Positions 28,633 through 38,500 of a DNA stretch of 64,000 bases are shown here, in pieces. Position 1 is the first letter of the stretch; each line of letters opens with the position of its first letter. This DNA is from Saccharomyces uvarum (lineage: Eukaryota > Ascomycota > Saccharomycetes > Saccharomycetales > Saccharomycetaceae), in assembly GCA_947243795.1 (NCBI GenBank), contig OX365940.1, positions 372,001 through 436,000 of the forward strand. Direction: 5' to 3'. The notes beneath the pieces are model-generated. The model was given only the letters and a program-made list of their open reading frames with translations, was not told where the DNA came from and ran no database searches. The translations under genes were made by a program, and so were the position numbers.

Positions 28633-29967
28633 ATGAATGCGGAACACCATCTTCAGCAGCAGCAACAGCAGCAGCATACGATACTGCAGAATGCATCGAG
28701 TAATAACAGCGCCGGTGCTGATTCGCTTACATCGCGGACTTTTAACGCGTCCGTCGCCTCCTCCAACAAGGACGACGTGATAGTAAATCCTGGCACAAGA
28801 GAACTGCCCATGCCCTTGCATCAGCAGCAGTATATATATCCGTACTACCAGTATTCTAATAATAACAACAATAGTAGTAACGTTACGACTGCAAACAACA
28901 CGTCCGCTTCTCCGATCATTCACAGTAACAGTAACACCTCTGCCACTGATTTCGGCGGCGCAAACAACAACACCACCACCACCACCACCACCACCAACAA
29001 CAACAACACTAATAATATTCATACAAACCAATATGCCGCTGCTGCTACTGCGAACATGAACGCAAACGCAGCCGCCGCCGCCGCCGCTTACTACGCTTTC
29101 CCCAATTCAAATATTCCCATACCGCAACAGGATCAACCGTACATGTTCAATCCTGCCTCCTACATCAACCACTACTACTCGGCCACGAACAACAACATGA
29201 ATAATAATAATAATAACAACAACAACACCGGCAGCAATGCTTCTAATGCCGGCAACAACCTCCCCCCACATCCTGGCCCTCCTCCTCACCATCGCCATAA
29301 CAACAGTAGCAACAGCAACACGAATACGAACAACCCTCCCCCCCCACATCACCCTACCATAATAACCGACCAATTCCAGTTCCAGCTACAGCAAAACGGC
29401 TCTCCAAACCTAAACATGAATATGAGCCAGGCACAGCCTATGCATCTCCCTCCCGGTTGGAAAATAAACACCATGCCGCAACCGCATCCAGCAGCTACTT
29501 CTAATCATCCGCATCTACCGCCTCAGCCCCCAAACTCTGTGGCTCCCAACGCCATGCCGGCGCCTTCATCCGACCAAAAATACATTCATCAATGCCAGTT
29601 TTGTGAAAAATCATTCAAGAGAAAATCGTGGCTGAAAAGACACCTACTGTCGCATTCTCAACAGAGACACTTCCTGTGTCCGTGGTGTTTGAGCAGGCAA
29701 AAGAGGAAAGACAACCTCTTACAGCACATGAAACTAAAGCACACAAACTATTTATTAGATGAATTGAAGAAAAACAACATCATCTTCAACTACAACACCA
29801 CCAGTAATAGCGCCAACGGCGGTGCCGGTGCCGGCGCGGGGGCCCCAGGGACCGAAGACGGGAACAGCTTCGATCCGAACATCAAGACTTTAATCAATGA
29901 TGGCGTACTGAACAAGGACGACGTCAAGCGTATTTTGAATAACCTTATTGTCAGTCATAACAAATAG
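28633..29967 (+). CDS. MOT3: Mot3, C2H2 zinc-finger regulator with prion-like domain
   Basis: The protein has 444 residues; S. cerevisiae Mot3 is about 490. Mot3 represses or activates many genes, including hypoxic and ergosterol genes, and in S. cerevisiae can become the [MOT3+] prion. The first 310 residues are dominated by Gln, Asn, Pro, Thr and Ala: runs of Gln near the start, then long Asn runs, a Thr run, an Ala run near 135 and Pro/His stretches. Two zinc fingers follow: C321-C324-H337-H341 and C349-C352-H365-H370. The tail has a Gly/Ala stretch and ends in a short helical part. The Asn and Gln runs come from AAC/AAT and CAG/CAA repeats that change length readily. Confidence 0.94.
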   Translation: MNAEHHLQQQQQQQHTILQNASSNNSAGADSLTSRTFNASVASSNKDDVIVNPGTRELPMPLHQQQYIYPYYQYSNNNNNSSNVTTANNTSASPIIHSNSNTSATDFGGANNNTTTTTTTTNNNNTNNIHTNQYAAAATANMNANAAAAAAAYYAFPNSNIPIPQQDQPYMFNPASYINHYYSATNNNMNNNNNNNNNTGSNASNAGNNLPPHPGPPPHHRHNNSSNSNTNTNNPPPPHHPTIITDQFQFQLQQNGSPNLNMNMSQAQPMHLPPGWKINTMPQPHPAATSNHPHLPPQPPNSVAPNAMPAPSSDQKYIHQCQFCEKSFKRKSWLKRHLLSHSQQRHFLCPWCLSRQKRKDNLLQHMKLKHTNYLLDELKKNNIIFNYNTTSNSANGGAGAGAGAPGTEDGNSFDPNIKTLINDGVLNKDDVKRILNNLIVSHNK

Positions 29968-30051
29968 ATAGACTTTATAGATGCACGAAGTATGGTTACC
30001 GCATATTTAATAATAATCACTCTAAAAAAGTAACACGCAACTACTCATATA

Positions 30052-30053
<2 letters not shown>

Positions 30054-30082
<29 letters not shown>
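30054..30082. repeat. TA repeat between MOT3 and TVP18
   Basis: About 14 TA units lie between the two convergent genes. This can serve as a 3'-end efficiency element for either transcript and is prone to length change. Confidence 0.8.
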
Positions 30083-30112
30083 CGAATGTTTTGACGCAAA
30101 AATGTCTCTCCA

Positions 30113-30616
30113 TTATAACATCTCTCTGACCACAGCCTCGTGAGGGAAGTCGTCGTCTGTGGGGTTCTTGAGGATATTCGTATTCTGGAACTCTTGATGT
30201 TTGGTATATGCCACCGCATAGCTGATCGACGATATCGTCAACCCCACCGCCACTACGATCAAACTCGTGGCCATCACCGCAATTGAAACGTACTGGATGG
30301 TCGCCATCGCCAGATAGAAAATACACCTCCACCCGTTTGTTTCAAATCTCTTGATAAACTCAACGAAATTATCGCTAAGGGGACAAATCTTCAGTAAAAA
30401 TGGTATCTCGATGAAAAGAATCACGAGCCCCTGGATTATACTGATGATCCCGAACGCTATTACTCCACTAACATGGAACAGGTTCGCTATGCCGAGCGCA
30501 ATACACAGAATTATATTGATATATCCAAACCATCTCCCATATACGCTAAAATTGAAGCTTTTCAGGTCCTTCACCATACCGCCCACGTTAATGAACTGTC
30601 CTAAACTTAATGCCAT
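30113..30616 (-). CDS. TVP18: Tvp18, Golgi vesicle membrane protein
   Basis: The protein has 167 residues from the Met at 30616, the S. cerevisiae length; the frame extends upstream but without an earlier ATG. Tvp18 is a small four-helix membrane protein found in Golgi vesicles with Tlg2. Hydrophobic segments lie at about 25-45 (YINIILCIALGIANLF), 48-72 (VIAFGIISIIQGLVILFIEI), 95-118 and 122-140 (VAVGLTISSISYAVAY). The sequence seems very close to the S. cerevisiae protein, so it is under strong constraint although its function is not well defined. It is divergent from ABF2 across 295 bases. Confidence 0.95.
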   Translation of the reverse strand: MALSLGQFINVGGMVKDLKSFNFSVYGRWFGYINIILCIALGIANLFHVSGVIAFGIISIIQGLVILFIEIPFLLKICPLSDNFVEFIKRFETNGWRCIFYLAMATIQYVSIAVMATSLIVVAVGLTISSISYAVAYTKHQEFQNTNILKNPTDDDFPHEAVVREML

Positions 30617-30911
30617 CTTGTCCAATCTCGTATGTTGCTCTTGATGTAGTTGTCCTGACAACTACAATTGCAATCATTAACAAGGAAACCAGATCTTGTT
30701 GTCTCTTCTAATGTAGCACCTTCTTTCTTTTTTCCTTGCCTTTTTTACGAGCCACAGACTTTTTTTTTCTTTACCCTACTGCGCGAAGCCGCTTTTTTTT
30801 TGTTGTTTTTTTGTGAAACAAGTAAAAACAAGAAAGGGATCCCCACCCAATCCAATCCAAAATAAACAAATAAACAAACAAAAAAAAGCCAATTAATCAC
30901 GGCAACAAACA

Positions 30912-31463
30912 ATGAACACTTTCAGTATACTGACCAGATCCTTTCATCAATCTACAAAGCCCCTTTTCAACTTGCCCAACGCCTTGTTGAAAGCTTCCAA
31001 GAGAACGCAAATTAGAAATGAGTTAATAAAACAGGGTCCTAAGAGGCCTACCTCTGCTTATTTCTTGTATTTGCAAGACTACAGACACCAATTAGTCAAG
31101 GAAAACCCAACTTTGCGTCCCGCCGAAATAAGCAAGGTCGCCGGTGAAAAATGGCAAAATCTGGAGGCTACTTTAAAGGATAAGTACATATCCCAAAGAA
31201 AGCAATTGTATTCTGAGTACCAAAAGGCCAAAAAGATATTTGACGATAAACTGCCCCCAAAGAAACCTGCCGGTCCCTTCATCAAATACGCTAACGATGT
31301 CCGTTCTGAAGTCCTTAGCCAACACCCTGAGACGTCCCAACTGGACCTGATGAAAATTATCGGAGATAAATGGCAAAACTTAGATCAAAATACCAAAGAT
31401 AAATATACGCAAGAATACAAGAAAGCTCTTCAGGAATATAACGCTACCTTCCCCCTCAAATAA
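30912..31463 (+). CDS. ABF2: Abf2, mitochondrial DNA-packaging HMG protein (TFAM family)
   Basis: The protein has 183 residues, the S. cerevisiae length. Abf2 coats and compacts mitochondrial DNA in nucleoids and is needed for its stable inheritance on fermentable carbon. The first 26 or so residues (MNTFSILTRSFHQSTKPLF...) are a presequence with Arg and no acid. Two HMG boxes follow at about 43-110 (GPKRPTSAYFLYLQDYR) and 116-183 (KPAGPFIKYANDVRSEV), each with the aromatic and basic residues that bend DNA. It is the first ATG after an A-rich leader. Codon use is that of a well-expressed gene. Confidence 0.97.
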   Translation: MNTFSILTRSFHQSTKPLFNLPNALLKASKRTQIRNELIKQGPKRPTSAYFLYLQDYRHQLVKENPTLRPAEISKVAGEKWQNLEATLKDKYISQRKQLYSEYQKAKKIFDDKLPPKKPAGPFIKYANDVRSEVLSQHPETSQLDLMKIIGDKWQNLDQNTKDKYTQEYKKALQEYNATFPLK

Positions 31464-31617
31464 ACCGCCCTCTCCGGCACAATACTTTTTATGCCTTTAA
31501 TTTTTTTTGTTTCCAATAAATAATATACTCAACGTAACTTAACTTAACTTAACTAACCGAATAAGTAATGTTTTATATCCTATGCAAGTCTTTAAACTTT
31601 TTTTTCCTTTTGTGAGT

Positions 31618-32223
31618 TCATTCGCATACAAGACCAATGAAGCAAACTTGTAATAGTTTTTCATAATTCACCCACTGGTGATACTTATTAAATAATGTAA
31701 TCAAGTCATCGCTATCGCGGTGCCTCAATAAGATTTTCTGTCCACCTGGATGAAACTTCAAGTAGCCGGAAATATCATAGACTTTGCCATTTATAACACA
31801 CCAAAATTCATCCTCGCCTTTGCAATGTTTCTTGACGATTTCTCTGTTTATCCTCAATGGCGGCATCATTTTATAAAGAGGGATCTTCTGGAGTAGTAGT
31901 TGCGTTCTTAACTGAGACGGTGAAAACTTGTAATTATCTTTTTGGAAGATCGGATCATCGAGTAAGCCCTGAATAAGCTGTAGCGAAATGAACTTGGTAT
32001 GATAGTTTTCTGGGTTGGAGGTCAGCGAATGCCAGTCCAGGGCGCTGTGTCCCGGATCCAATTTTACCTTGGTCCTCACAAGAGGTTTCCTCGCTGATCT
32101 GGATACGGGCATATGCAGCGGTGATGATGTTGTAGGTTGAGTTACATTTAACCGTTGAGGTGCCGAGAACCTGACGTTTAATTTTGGGTCGGTGCCATCC
32201 CTGTTCAATCCACGATCATTCAT
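31618..32223 (-). CDS. IRC21: Cytochrome b5-domain protein Irc21
   Basis: The protein has 201 residues, the S. cerevisiae length. The C-terminal half is a cytochrome b5-type heme domain (about 122-200) with both axial histidines visible: H158 in HPGG and H182 in KYHQW. The first half is basic and probably disordered. Deletion in S. cerevisiae increases Rad52 foci, hence the name, but the redox partner is not established. There is no membrane anchor, unlike microsomal cytochrome b5. It is followed on the same strand by SDD2's 3' end, with 159 bases between. Confidence 0.93.
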   Translation of the reverse strand: MNDRGLNRDGTDPKLNVRFSAPQRLNVTQPTTSSPLHMPVSRSARKPLVRTKVKLDPGHSALDWHSLTSNPENYHTKFISLQLIQGLLDDPIFQKDNYKFSPSQLRTQLLLQKIPLYKMMPPLRINREIVKKHCKGEDEFWCVINGKVYDISGYLKFHPGGQKILLRHRDSDDLITLFNKYHQWVNYEKLLQVCFIGLVCE

Positions 32224-32382
32224 ACCTGTGGTGTGTTCCGGGCAGTGACTAATTCGTTATTACTTGGCTCATCTCTCTCCTTGCTCTATGTATGTACAGT
32301 TATATATAGATATTTAACTGTACAGGTTTACACTATAGAAATGTAATATTGTACGAAAAGGCCCACTAGTCGTTTACCTATA

Positions 32383-32820
32383 TTAATCAAAGAAATCGTC
32401 ATCATCTTCATTGTTGTCATTCCTGGCATTGGGCTTGTCAAACGAATTTAGGTCCTCGTTGAAATTCTTCCGGTCAAAAATAATCTTATTGTTACTTTGG
32501 GAGTTTTGTTGCTTGGCGATACCATTCAATATTGAGACAATTTCATTCTCTGTGATTTTATGGGTGACATTGTTCGTGCCAATCAATTTCTTTAGATATG
32601 CTTCCACCGCTTGGGCCCTGTCTCTACGAACCAAAGCCACACGGGACAACCTTTCCAAAGCCTGAGGCTCTAAGAAGTTAGCAATAGCTGCACCTACGGG
32701 AGCAGAATTGTCACCTCCACCATTACTAGCACCGCCATTTCTGTCGCCATTGGCGCCGCCACCATTACTTTTTAACTGGGCTAACCTGGCCTCTCTAATG
32801 GCTTGCAACTCCGGATCCAT
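32383..32820 (-). CDS. SDD2: PDCD5-like DNA-binding protein (YMR074C, Sdd2)
   Basis: The protein has 145 residues from the Met at 32820, the S. cerevisiae length. It matches the PDCD5/TFAR19 family, small three-helix proteins found in archaea and eukaryotes; the human member is linked to apoptosis and chaperonin regulation. The core helices are at about 50-115 (FLEPQALERLSRVALVRRDR, ITENEIVSILNGIAKQQ). The Gly/Asn-rich stretch at about 18-40 and the acidic tail ending DDDDFFD are low in complexity. It is divergent from RCO1. Confidence 0.94.
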   Translation of the reverse strand: MDPELQAIREARLAQLKSNGGGANGDRNGGASNGGGDNSAPVGAAIANFLEPQALERLSRVALVRRDRAQAVEAYLKKLIGTNNVTHKITENEIVSILNGIAKQQNSQSNNKIIFDRKNFNEDLNSFDKPNARNDNNEDDDDFFD

Positions 32821-33290
32821 ACCTAAACACACGTTTGCTCCTGAACTGGGAGGCAGCTAACGAGAAACCTCCTCAACTCTTTTGCTTCTTGGTTCTTCTT
32901 GTAGATCCATATCTCGTGCAAAAATGCACAGTTACCCAGCGTAGAAATTTCTCGACTGTTACGCATTTGTTTCTCGTCCGAACCGGTTTCGCGTTTACAC
33001 TTAGGATTTCACCTGCTCACCATAATAGGCAACTTTCTTCCTTGTATAATCGAATTGTACTGTAATATGACACTCTGGTGCGAGGCACTCTTCCTAAGCT
33101 CCAGTGCTGGACTAGCGTATATATATATAGATATCGTGTCAACCCAAAAGCGCTATTTTGGAAGCTCCGCTGCAAGATCTGTCTCACTTCTGTAAAGAAC
33201 GACTTATTCACTACGCGTTTGGCCATTCGCAACAAACAAGGGAGGACCAAGCATACCAAGCATAAAACAGGAACCGTCACCACCGGAAGC
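32821..33290. promoter_or_regulatory. Divergent promoter between SDD2 and RCO1
   Basis: This 470-base spacer holds a TATATATATAGATAT element at about 33118-33132 that can serve RCO1. The RCO1 frame stays open backwards to 33078 but that part does not resemble the protein, so I treat it as leader. Confidence 0.5.
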
Positions 33291-35396
33291 ATGGACAGCG
33301 ACACTGCCACCACTGTCAATACCAATATGATGGATACCAACAAGAAGGATACCAGCAAGTCGCCTTCACATTCCAACAGCTCGTCGCCTTCAGCATCTTC
33401 TCTGTCTTCGACTTCCTCCAAAGAGAAAAAGCGTCCTAAGAGACTGTCTTCTCAGAATGTTAATTACGATCTGAAGAGGAGGAAAATCATTACTTGTGAC
33501 GGTACAGAAACGACGTTTAAACACGAGAACGATAACCTTTTACTTGAGGACGGTATTATGGAGGAAGAACCCAAGGACCTTTTGGAAAAGGATTCTAAAG
33601 GTAGTATAATCAAGCTGAATGAACCCTCCACCGTTTTGGAGGATTCAAAGACCTCTATCACTGGATTGCCGTTGAATAAAGGCCCCTCTGAAAAAATTAA
33701 ACGAGAGTCTCTTTGGAACTATAAAAAAATTTTTGGAGGCCAATCAAATAATGCGGAACTAACTCTTGTGCCTAGTGTGAAATCCACGCAAGTCCCTAAA
33801 AACTTTCAACAATTGAACAAAGATGACCTGAAAACATTCTTAACAGAGAACATAATTGAACAGAGTAATTTAAGATCAACCAAAAGTTGGAAGACCGATA
33901 TAATAGACAAGGGCCATGACCATGAGCACGATGGCGATCATCATAACAAGAGGTCATCGAATGTTAAGACCAAAATAATACTTTCAACAAATGCTACTTA
34001 TGATTCAAAGAGCAAGTTGTTTGGCCAAAATTCTATTAAGTCAAGTGTGGATGCGAATGAAAAAATTTTCAAGGATAAAAACAGCTCAACGATAGATTTT
34101 GAAAATGAAGATTTTTGTTCCGCTTGTAACCAATCGGGTTCATTCTTATGTTGTGACACTTGCCCTAAATCCTTTCACTTTCTTTGTTTAGATCCACCCG
34201 TTGATCCCAACAACTTACCTGAAGGTGATTGGCATTGTAACGAATGCAAGTTCAAAATCTCAATAAACAACTCATTGACCATTTTGAAGAAAAACGAATC
34301 CAACTTCATTAAAGAAAATGATAGCATTAAGATTTTTGCTAAATTACTTTTCAAGATCGATTCATTCAATCCAAGACAATTTCAATTACCAAACTATATA
34401 AAAGAAACTTTTCCTACTGTAAAAACGGGCCCCAGAGGCCAATACTCTGATGAAAATGACAAGATTCCTTTAACTGATAGGCAGTTGTTTAACACTTCCT
34501 ATGGACAAAGCATAACAAAATTAGACACCTACAACCCAGATATACATATTGATTCAGATTCGGGTAGGTTCTTGATTTGTTACAAATGTAATCAAACGAG
34601 ATTAGGATCATGGTCTCACCCTGAAAATGCAAGATTAATAATGACATGCGATTATTGCCAAACTCCATGGCATTTGGATTGTATACCTAGAGCTTCTTTC
34701 AAAAACCTAGGCTCAAAATGGCAATGCCCATTACATTCTCCGACTAAGGTTTGCAAAAAAATACACTACCATCAAGAAGACGATAACTCAAATTACAAGG
34801 TTTGGAAAAAGCAACGACTAATAAATAAGAAAAATCAAATTTATTATCAACCGTTACAAAAAATTGGCTATCAGAATGATGGTAATATTCAAATTATACC
34901 AACTATTAGTAATACGGACTACAGTTACAACCAAGATTTCAAAATCACTCAAATAGATGAAAATTCCATCAAGTATGATTTTTTTGATAAAATTTATAAA
35001 TCGAAAATGGTCCAAAAAAGAAAAATTTTTCAATTTCAAGAGGACTTAATTGATAAATTAGTATCGAATGCATCTCAAAATGGCAATACCGAAGATAACA
35101 AAATCAAGGATATTGCCTCATTAATATACTTCCAGATAAGTAACGACAATAACAACAACAACAACAGTAACAACAATAACAACAGCAAATCAACTGACAA
35201 AAAGAACAATCTACAAAAATTATGGGACCTAAAGGAACTATCAAATGTAGTGGTACCAAACGAACTAAATTCCATGCAATTTAACGACTTTTCCAGTGAT
35301 GAAATCAGAAATTTATTATGCCTGAAAAAAATTATTGAGTCCAAACCAAAGGATGAACTCTTAAAATTTTTAGACATGGAAGATCCAGGTAATTGA
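33291..35396 (+). CDS. RCO1: Rco1, PHD-finger subunit of the Rpd3S histone deacetylase
   Basis: The protein has 701 residues from the ATG at 33291; an ATG at 33330 would give 688, nearer the 684 of S. cerevisiae, whose N-terminus I remember as MDTSKKDT (here MDTNKKDT at 33330). Rco1 works with Eaf3 to bring Rpd3S to H3K36-methylated genes and suppress internal transcription. The first PHD finger begins at C276 (CSACNQSGSFLCCDTC) and includes FHFLC. A second zinc region (about 425-485) has CYKCNQTRLGSW and CDYCQTPWHLDC. Between them is the Sin3-interacting part. An Asn run from AAC repeats (35149-35187) lies near the C-terminus. The Ser-rich N-terminus is probably disordered. Confidence 0.94.
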   Translation: MDSDTATTVNTNMMDTNKKDTSKSPSHSNSSSPSASSLSSTSSKEKKRPKRLSSQNVNYDLKRRKIITCDGTETTFKHENDNLLLEDGIMEEEPKDLLEKDSKGSIIKLNEPSTVLEDSKTSITGLPLNKGPSEKIKRESLWNYKKIFGGQSNNAELTLVPSVKSTQVPKNFQQLNKDDLKTFLTENIIEQSNLRSTKSWKTDIIDKGHDHEHDGDHHNKRSSNVKTKIILSTNATYDSKSKLFGQNSIKSSVDANEKIFKDKNSSTIDFENEDFCSACNQSGSFLCCDTCPKSFHFLCLDPPVDPNNLPEGDWHCNECKFKISINNSLTILKKNESNFIKENDSIKIFAKLLFKIDSFNPRQFQLPNYIKETFPTVKTGPRGQYSDENDKIPLTDRQLFNTSYGQSITKLDTYNPDIHIDSDSGRFLICYKCNQTRLGSWSHPENARLIMTCDYCQTPWHLDCIPRASFKNLGSKWQCPLHSPTKVCKKIHYHQEDDNSNYKVWKKQRLINKKNQIYYQPLQKIGYQNDGNIQIIPTISNTDYSYNQDFKITQIDENSIKYDFFDKIYKSKMVQKRKIFQFQEDLIDKLVSNASQNGNTEDNKIKDIASLIYFQISNDNNNNNNSNNNNNSKSTDKKNNLQKLWDLKELSNVVVPNELNSMQFNDFSSDEIRNLLCLKKIIESKPKDELLKFLDMEDPGN

Positions 35397-35565
35397 TTTA
35401 TTTCAACAGAAACAACATACATTCACAAGAATAAATATAAAAATAAGGATACTATTCTTATAAATATATACTCATACATAGATATTTGTATTTTATTTCA
35501 GAATAAAGGGACTGCCTTTTCTCCTTTCTTTCCATTTACATATTAGCAACAAATGGTTTCATCTT

Positions 35566-38500
35566 CTAAACCATTTCTATATCATCATCTTCATCATCTT
35601 TGTAATCAATTTCTTTCCTGACCCTTAATTTCTTCTTTACAACATTCTCATATACTTTTCTGTTTTCGTTTTTGTTAGAAGGCAAATAACTATCATTGTC
35701 ACTACCTGATTTTTCATCTTCATCACTTTCATCATCGTGGTGCTTTGGTCTCACATGGTGAACTCTTTTCTTTTTCTTCTGTGATTCATTGTTTTCGTGG
35801 GCTAATAGCCTTTTCTGCAGCCTTTGTCTTTGAGTTTGTGATGTATGAAGGATGCGCCCAATCTTGGCTCTTATGTTATTTTGTATTTTCTCAGTTAAAT
35901 TCTCTGGTAGATATGTTTTGAATGATAATTGTGCGTCTTGAACGGTAGCAAAAGGTTTGAATAAATCCGACGGTAAGTTTAATTTACCAGGATATGCTGA
36001 ATGTTGCCAATTTCTTTTTTCCTTCAAAGTCAATAAAATCATTTGCGAAAGTTCTCCAATTATATACATCTTCTCACCGCGAGATTCACCCTTCTTTGAT
36101 GCTTCTTGTTTCTGTGCCTCCTCATCTTCTTCATCTTCCCCATCCTCAATTAGTTTATCTTGATAATTTTTTACCCTTTCTGATAAATAATACAGCAAAC
36201 TAAAGTTTTCTTGAGCAGCAATAGAATCAAAATAAAACAGCAAATAATCAATTGCAGTTGTCAAAGCATTCAGATATGCGTCACCTTCGGAGTTTAAACC
36301 CTCTACTATATCAGGATGATGAGAAATTGCATGTATCAATCTTGGCAGTACTCTTTCAAAAATTGTTCCCTTTCTAAATGATTTCAGGCCAAACGTAAAA
36401 TTTATCCATATCTTTGTTGTTGTTTTTAATTCTATATCTGGTTCATATGCGGTAAAGAAAATTAACGGCAGAAACTTAATTGAAATCAGTTCATTAGCAA
36501 CATAATCTTTCAATTGCTCTAAAAATGTCTTCCTTACTGGCAATGACTCATCTTCCACTAAATTCACAAGCTTAATAATTTCTGAAGGCTTAATAAAGTT
36601 ATTTAAGTTGGAAATTCTGGCCAATTTTAAGACTTGGATTCCTGCTGCACATCTCAATTTCGTTTGATAATTACTTGGAGTTGGATAGAATTCTTTATTA
36701 AATTCAGATATTAACTCACCACCACTTGCAATCAAATAAAAGAACAATTTCATGGTTTTCTCAGTAAAACTTTCCGCTAATTCATCTCGAAGAACATCAG
36801 GTGCAATTGATCTTAGTTTGTTAGTAAATAGTTTCAAAGTAAAGACTTTATTACCAATTGCTGAATATTTTGATTCATCTAATAAAGAATCTTCTATCCA
36901 ATCGACTTCCTTCTTCGAATCACCAACGACTTGATTTGATAATAAAACTTCTTTGATTAGGTATGATATGATATCTGTTGAATCATCATTTAAAATGTGA
37001 GGGTAGCTTTTGAAAACTTCCATAAGGACTACAATGTGAGATGTAAAATGTTTGTCCTTTTTTAAATCTAAGGGCAGGATGCGTATTTTTATTTTCTTTA
37101 ATGTTTCTTCCGCTTTTGGTGATAAAGCAATTAGTTTTGTAGAATATTTAGCAATTTCTGGTTCACCTTCAATGGCAAAGTCATATAGTTTAGTGAAAAA
37201 AAATGTGTCTTCAAAGTCGACCTGATCCTTTAGTGTTTTGGAAGTTTTGTATAACGTCTTTAGGGCTTCTTCTAGTGTTAAAGTATCATGTGTTTCTGCA
37301 TCTGTATCATCTAAATTCTTGATAATGGTTTTTAATGTCCTAATTTGATCTTTAAATAAAGTAGGATTGACTTTTGAAATATCATCCAAAATTTTCCTCT
37401 TTAAAGTTAAATGCTTTGGATCGGAACTATTGGGGAGTTTCAACAGGACACTAATATTAGACACGTTATAGATTATTGGCGAAGCTCTGAAGAGGAAAAT
37501 TTGAATTACCTTGGCAATATCGCGCGGCATTATAGAAGCCCCGGTAGATATGTTGTATTTCTTGAATAATCCGGGTGTTTGTAATTTATTAATTAATTCA
37601 TTGAAACAGTTTTTTAAAGTGGGAAATGGGATATCATTAGTGATACACGTGTTTATCAAATAGAAGATCCTCTTATCATTAAATTGTTTTATAGTCTCTA
37701 GAGAATCGATGGCCTTTATAGAATCAGGCAGGCCAGACGCTAGCCATTGGATAGTTTGATTGTATTTGCTCAATATCAACGGTCCTTGAGACGAGTTTGC
37801 ATTTTCTTGATCATTTAAAAATTCGCTGAATTCAATGTATTTGGACATGGCAAATGACACTTTGATTTGTCTTGCATTAAATGCATAAAACGAAGTGAAT
37901 GCTTTCTTATCAAAATGCGACAATACCATTAATATTCTATGGACTCTTTTATAGTTATCTGATTGAAAGGGCAGTAGATACTCAAAAATCACAGTATCAA
38001 CTTGTTCATTAATGTTCGAATCATTGATGTAATAGAGATTGTATAAAGTGGATGGAATGGTATCGATTATTTCCCAGATTTCTTTATTTTGATATGTTCT
38101 TTCGACTTCGTTCAATGAGCTCGAATAAAACTTGGCCATAGTGTTTATACAAAGATCTCTAACTTCTTTATTTTTTTCTCGGGCTAAATGTAGCAATGAT
38201 GTATAAATGGCCTTATTAGTGATGTTTTTCCATATTTCAGTAGTAGGGACTTTATTGAAGATCATAACGGAAGCCCTACGTACACGAGGGTCAGAATCGA
38301 TAAATGTTTTTGCCAAACCTTGGTTCAGTTCCTTGGATATATCATCTCTTGTAGTTATAATGTTCGGAATCGATTCTGTCCACTGGACCCTAACGTCGGG
38401 ACTAATATCAGCAATTTTGGAAATCCAAGTCTTAAACGTATCAGTGTGGGTGGAAACGAAATTCAAATCCGAATATGAGATAAGTATTTGACCGATTAGT

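Noticed and set aside
33078-33290. N-terminal extension of RCO1
   Set aside because: The frame is open but the first ATG of a family-like N-terminus is at 33291 or 33330; the earlier part includes TATA-like DNA.
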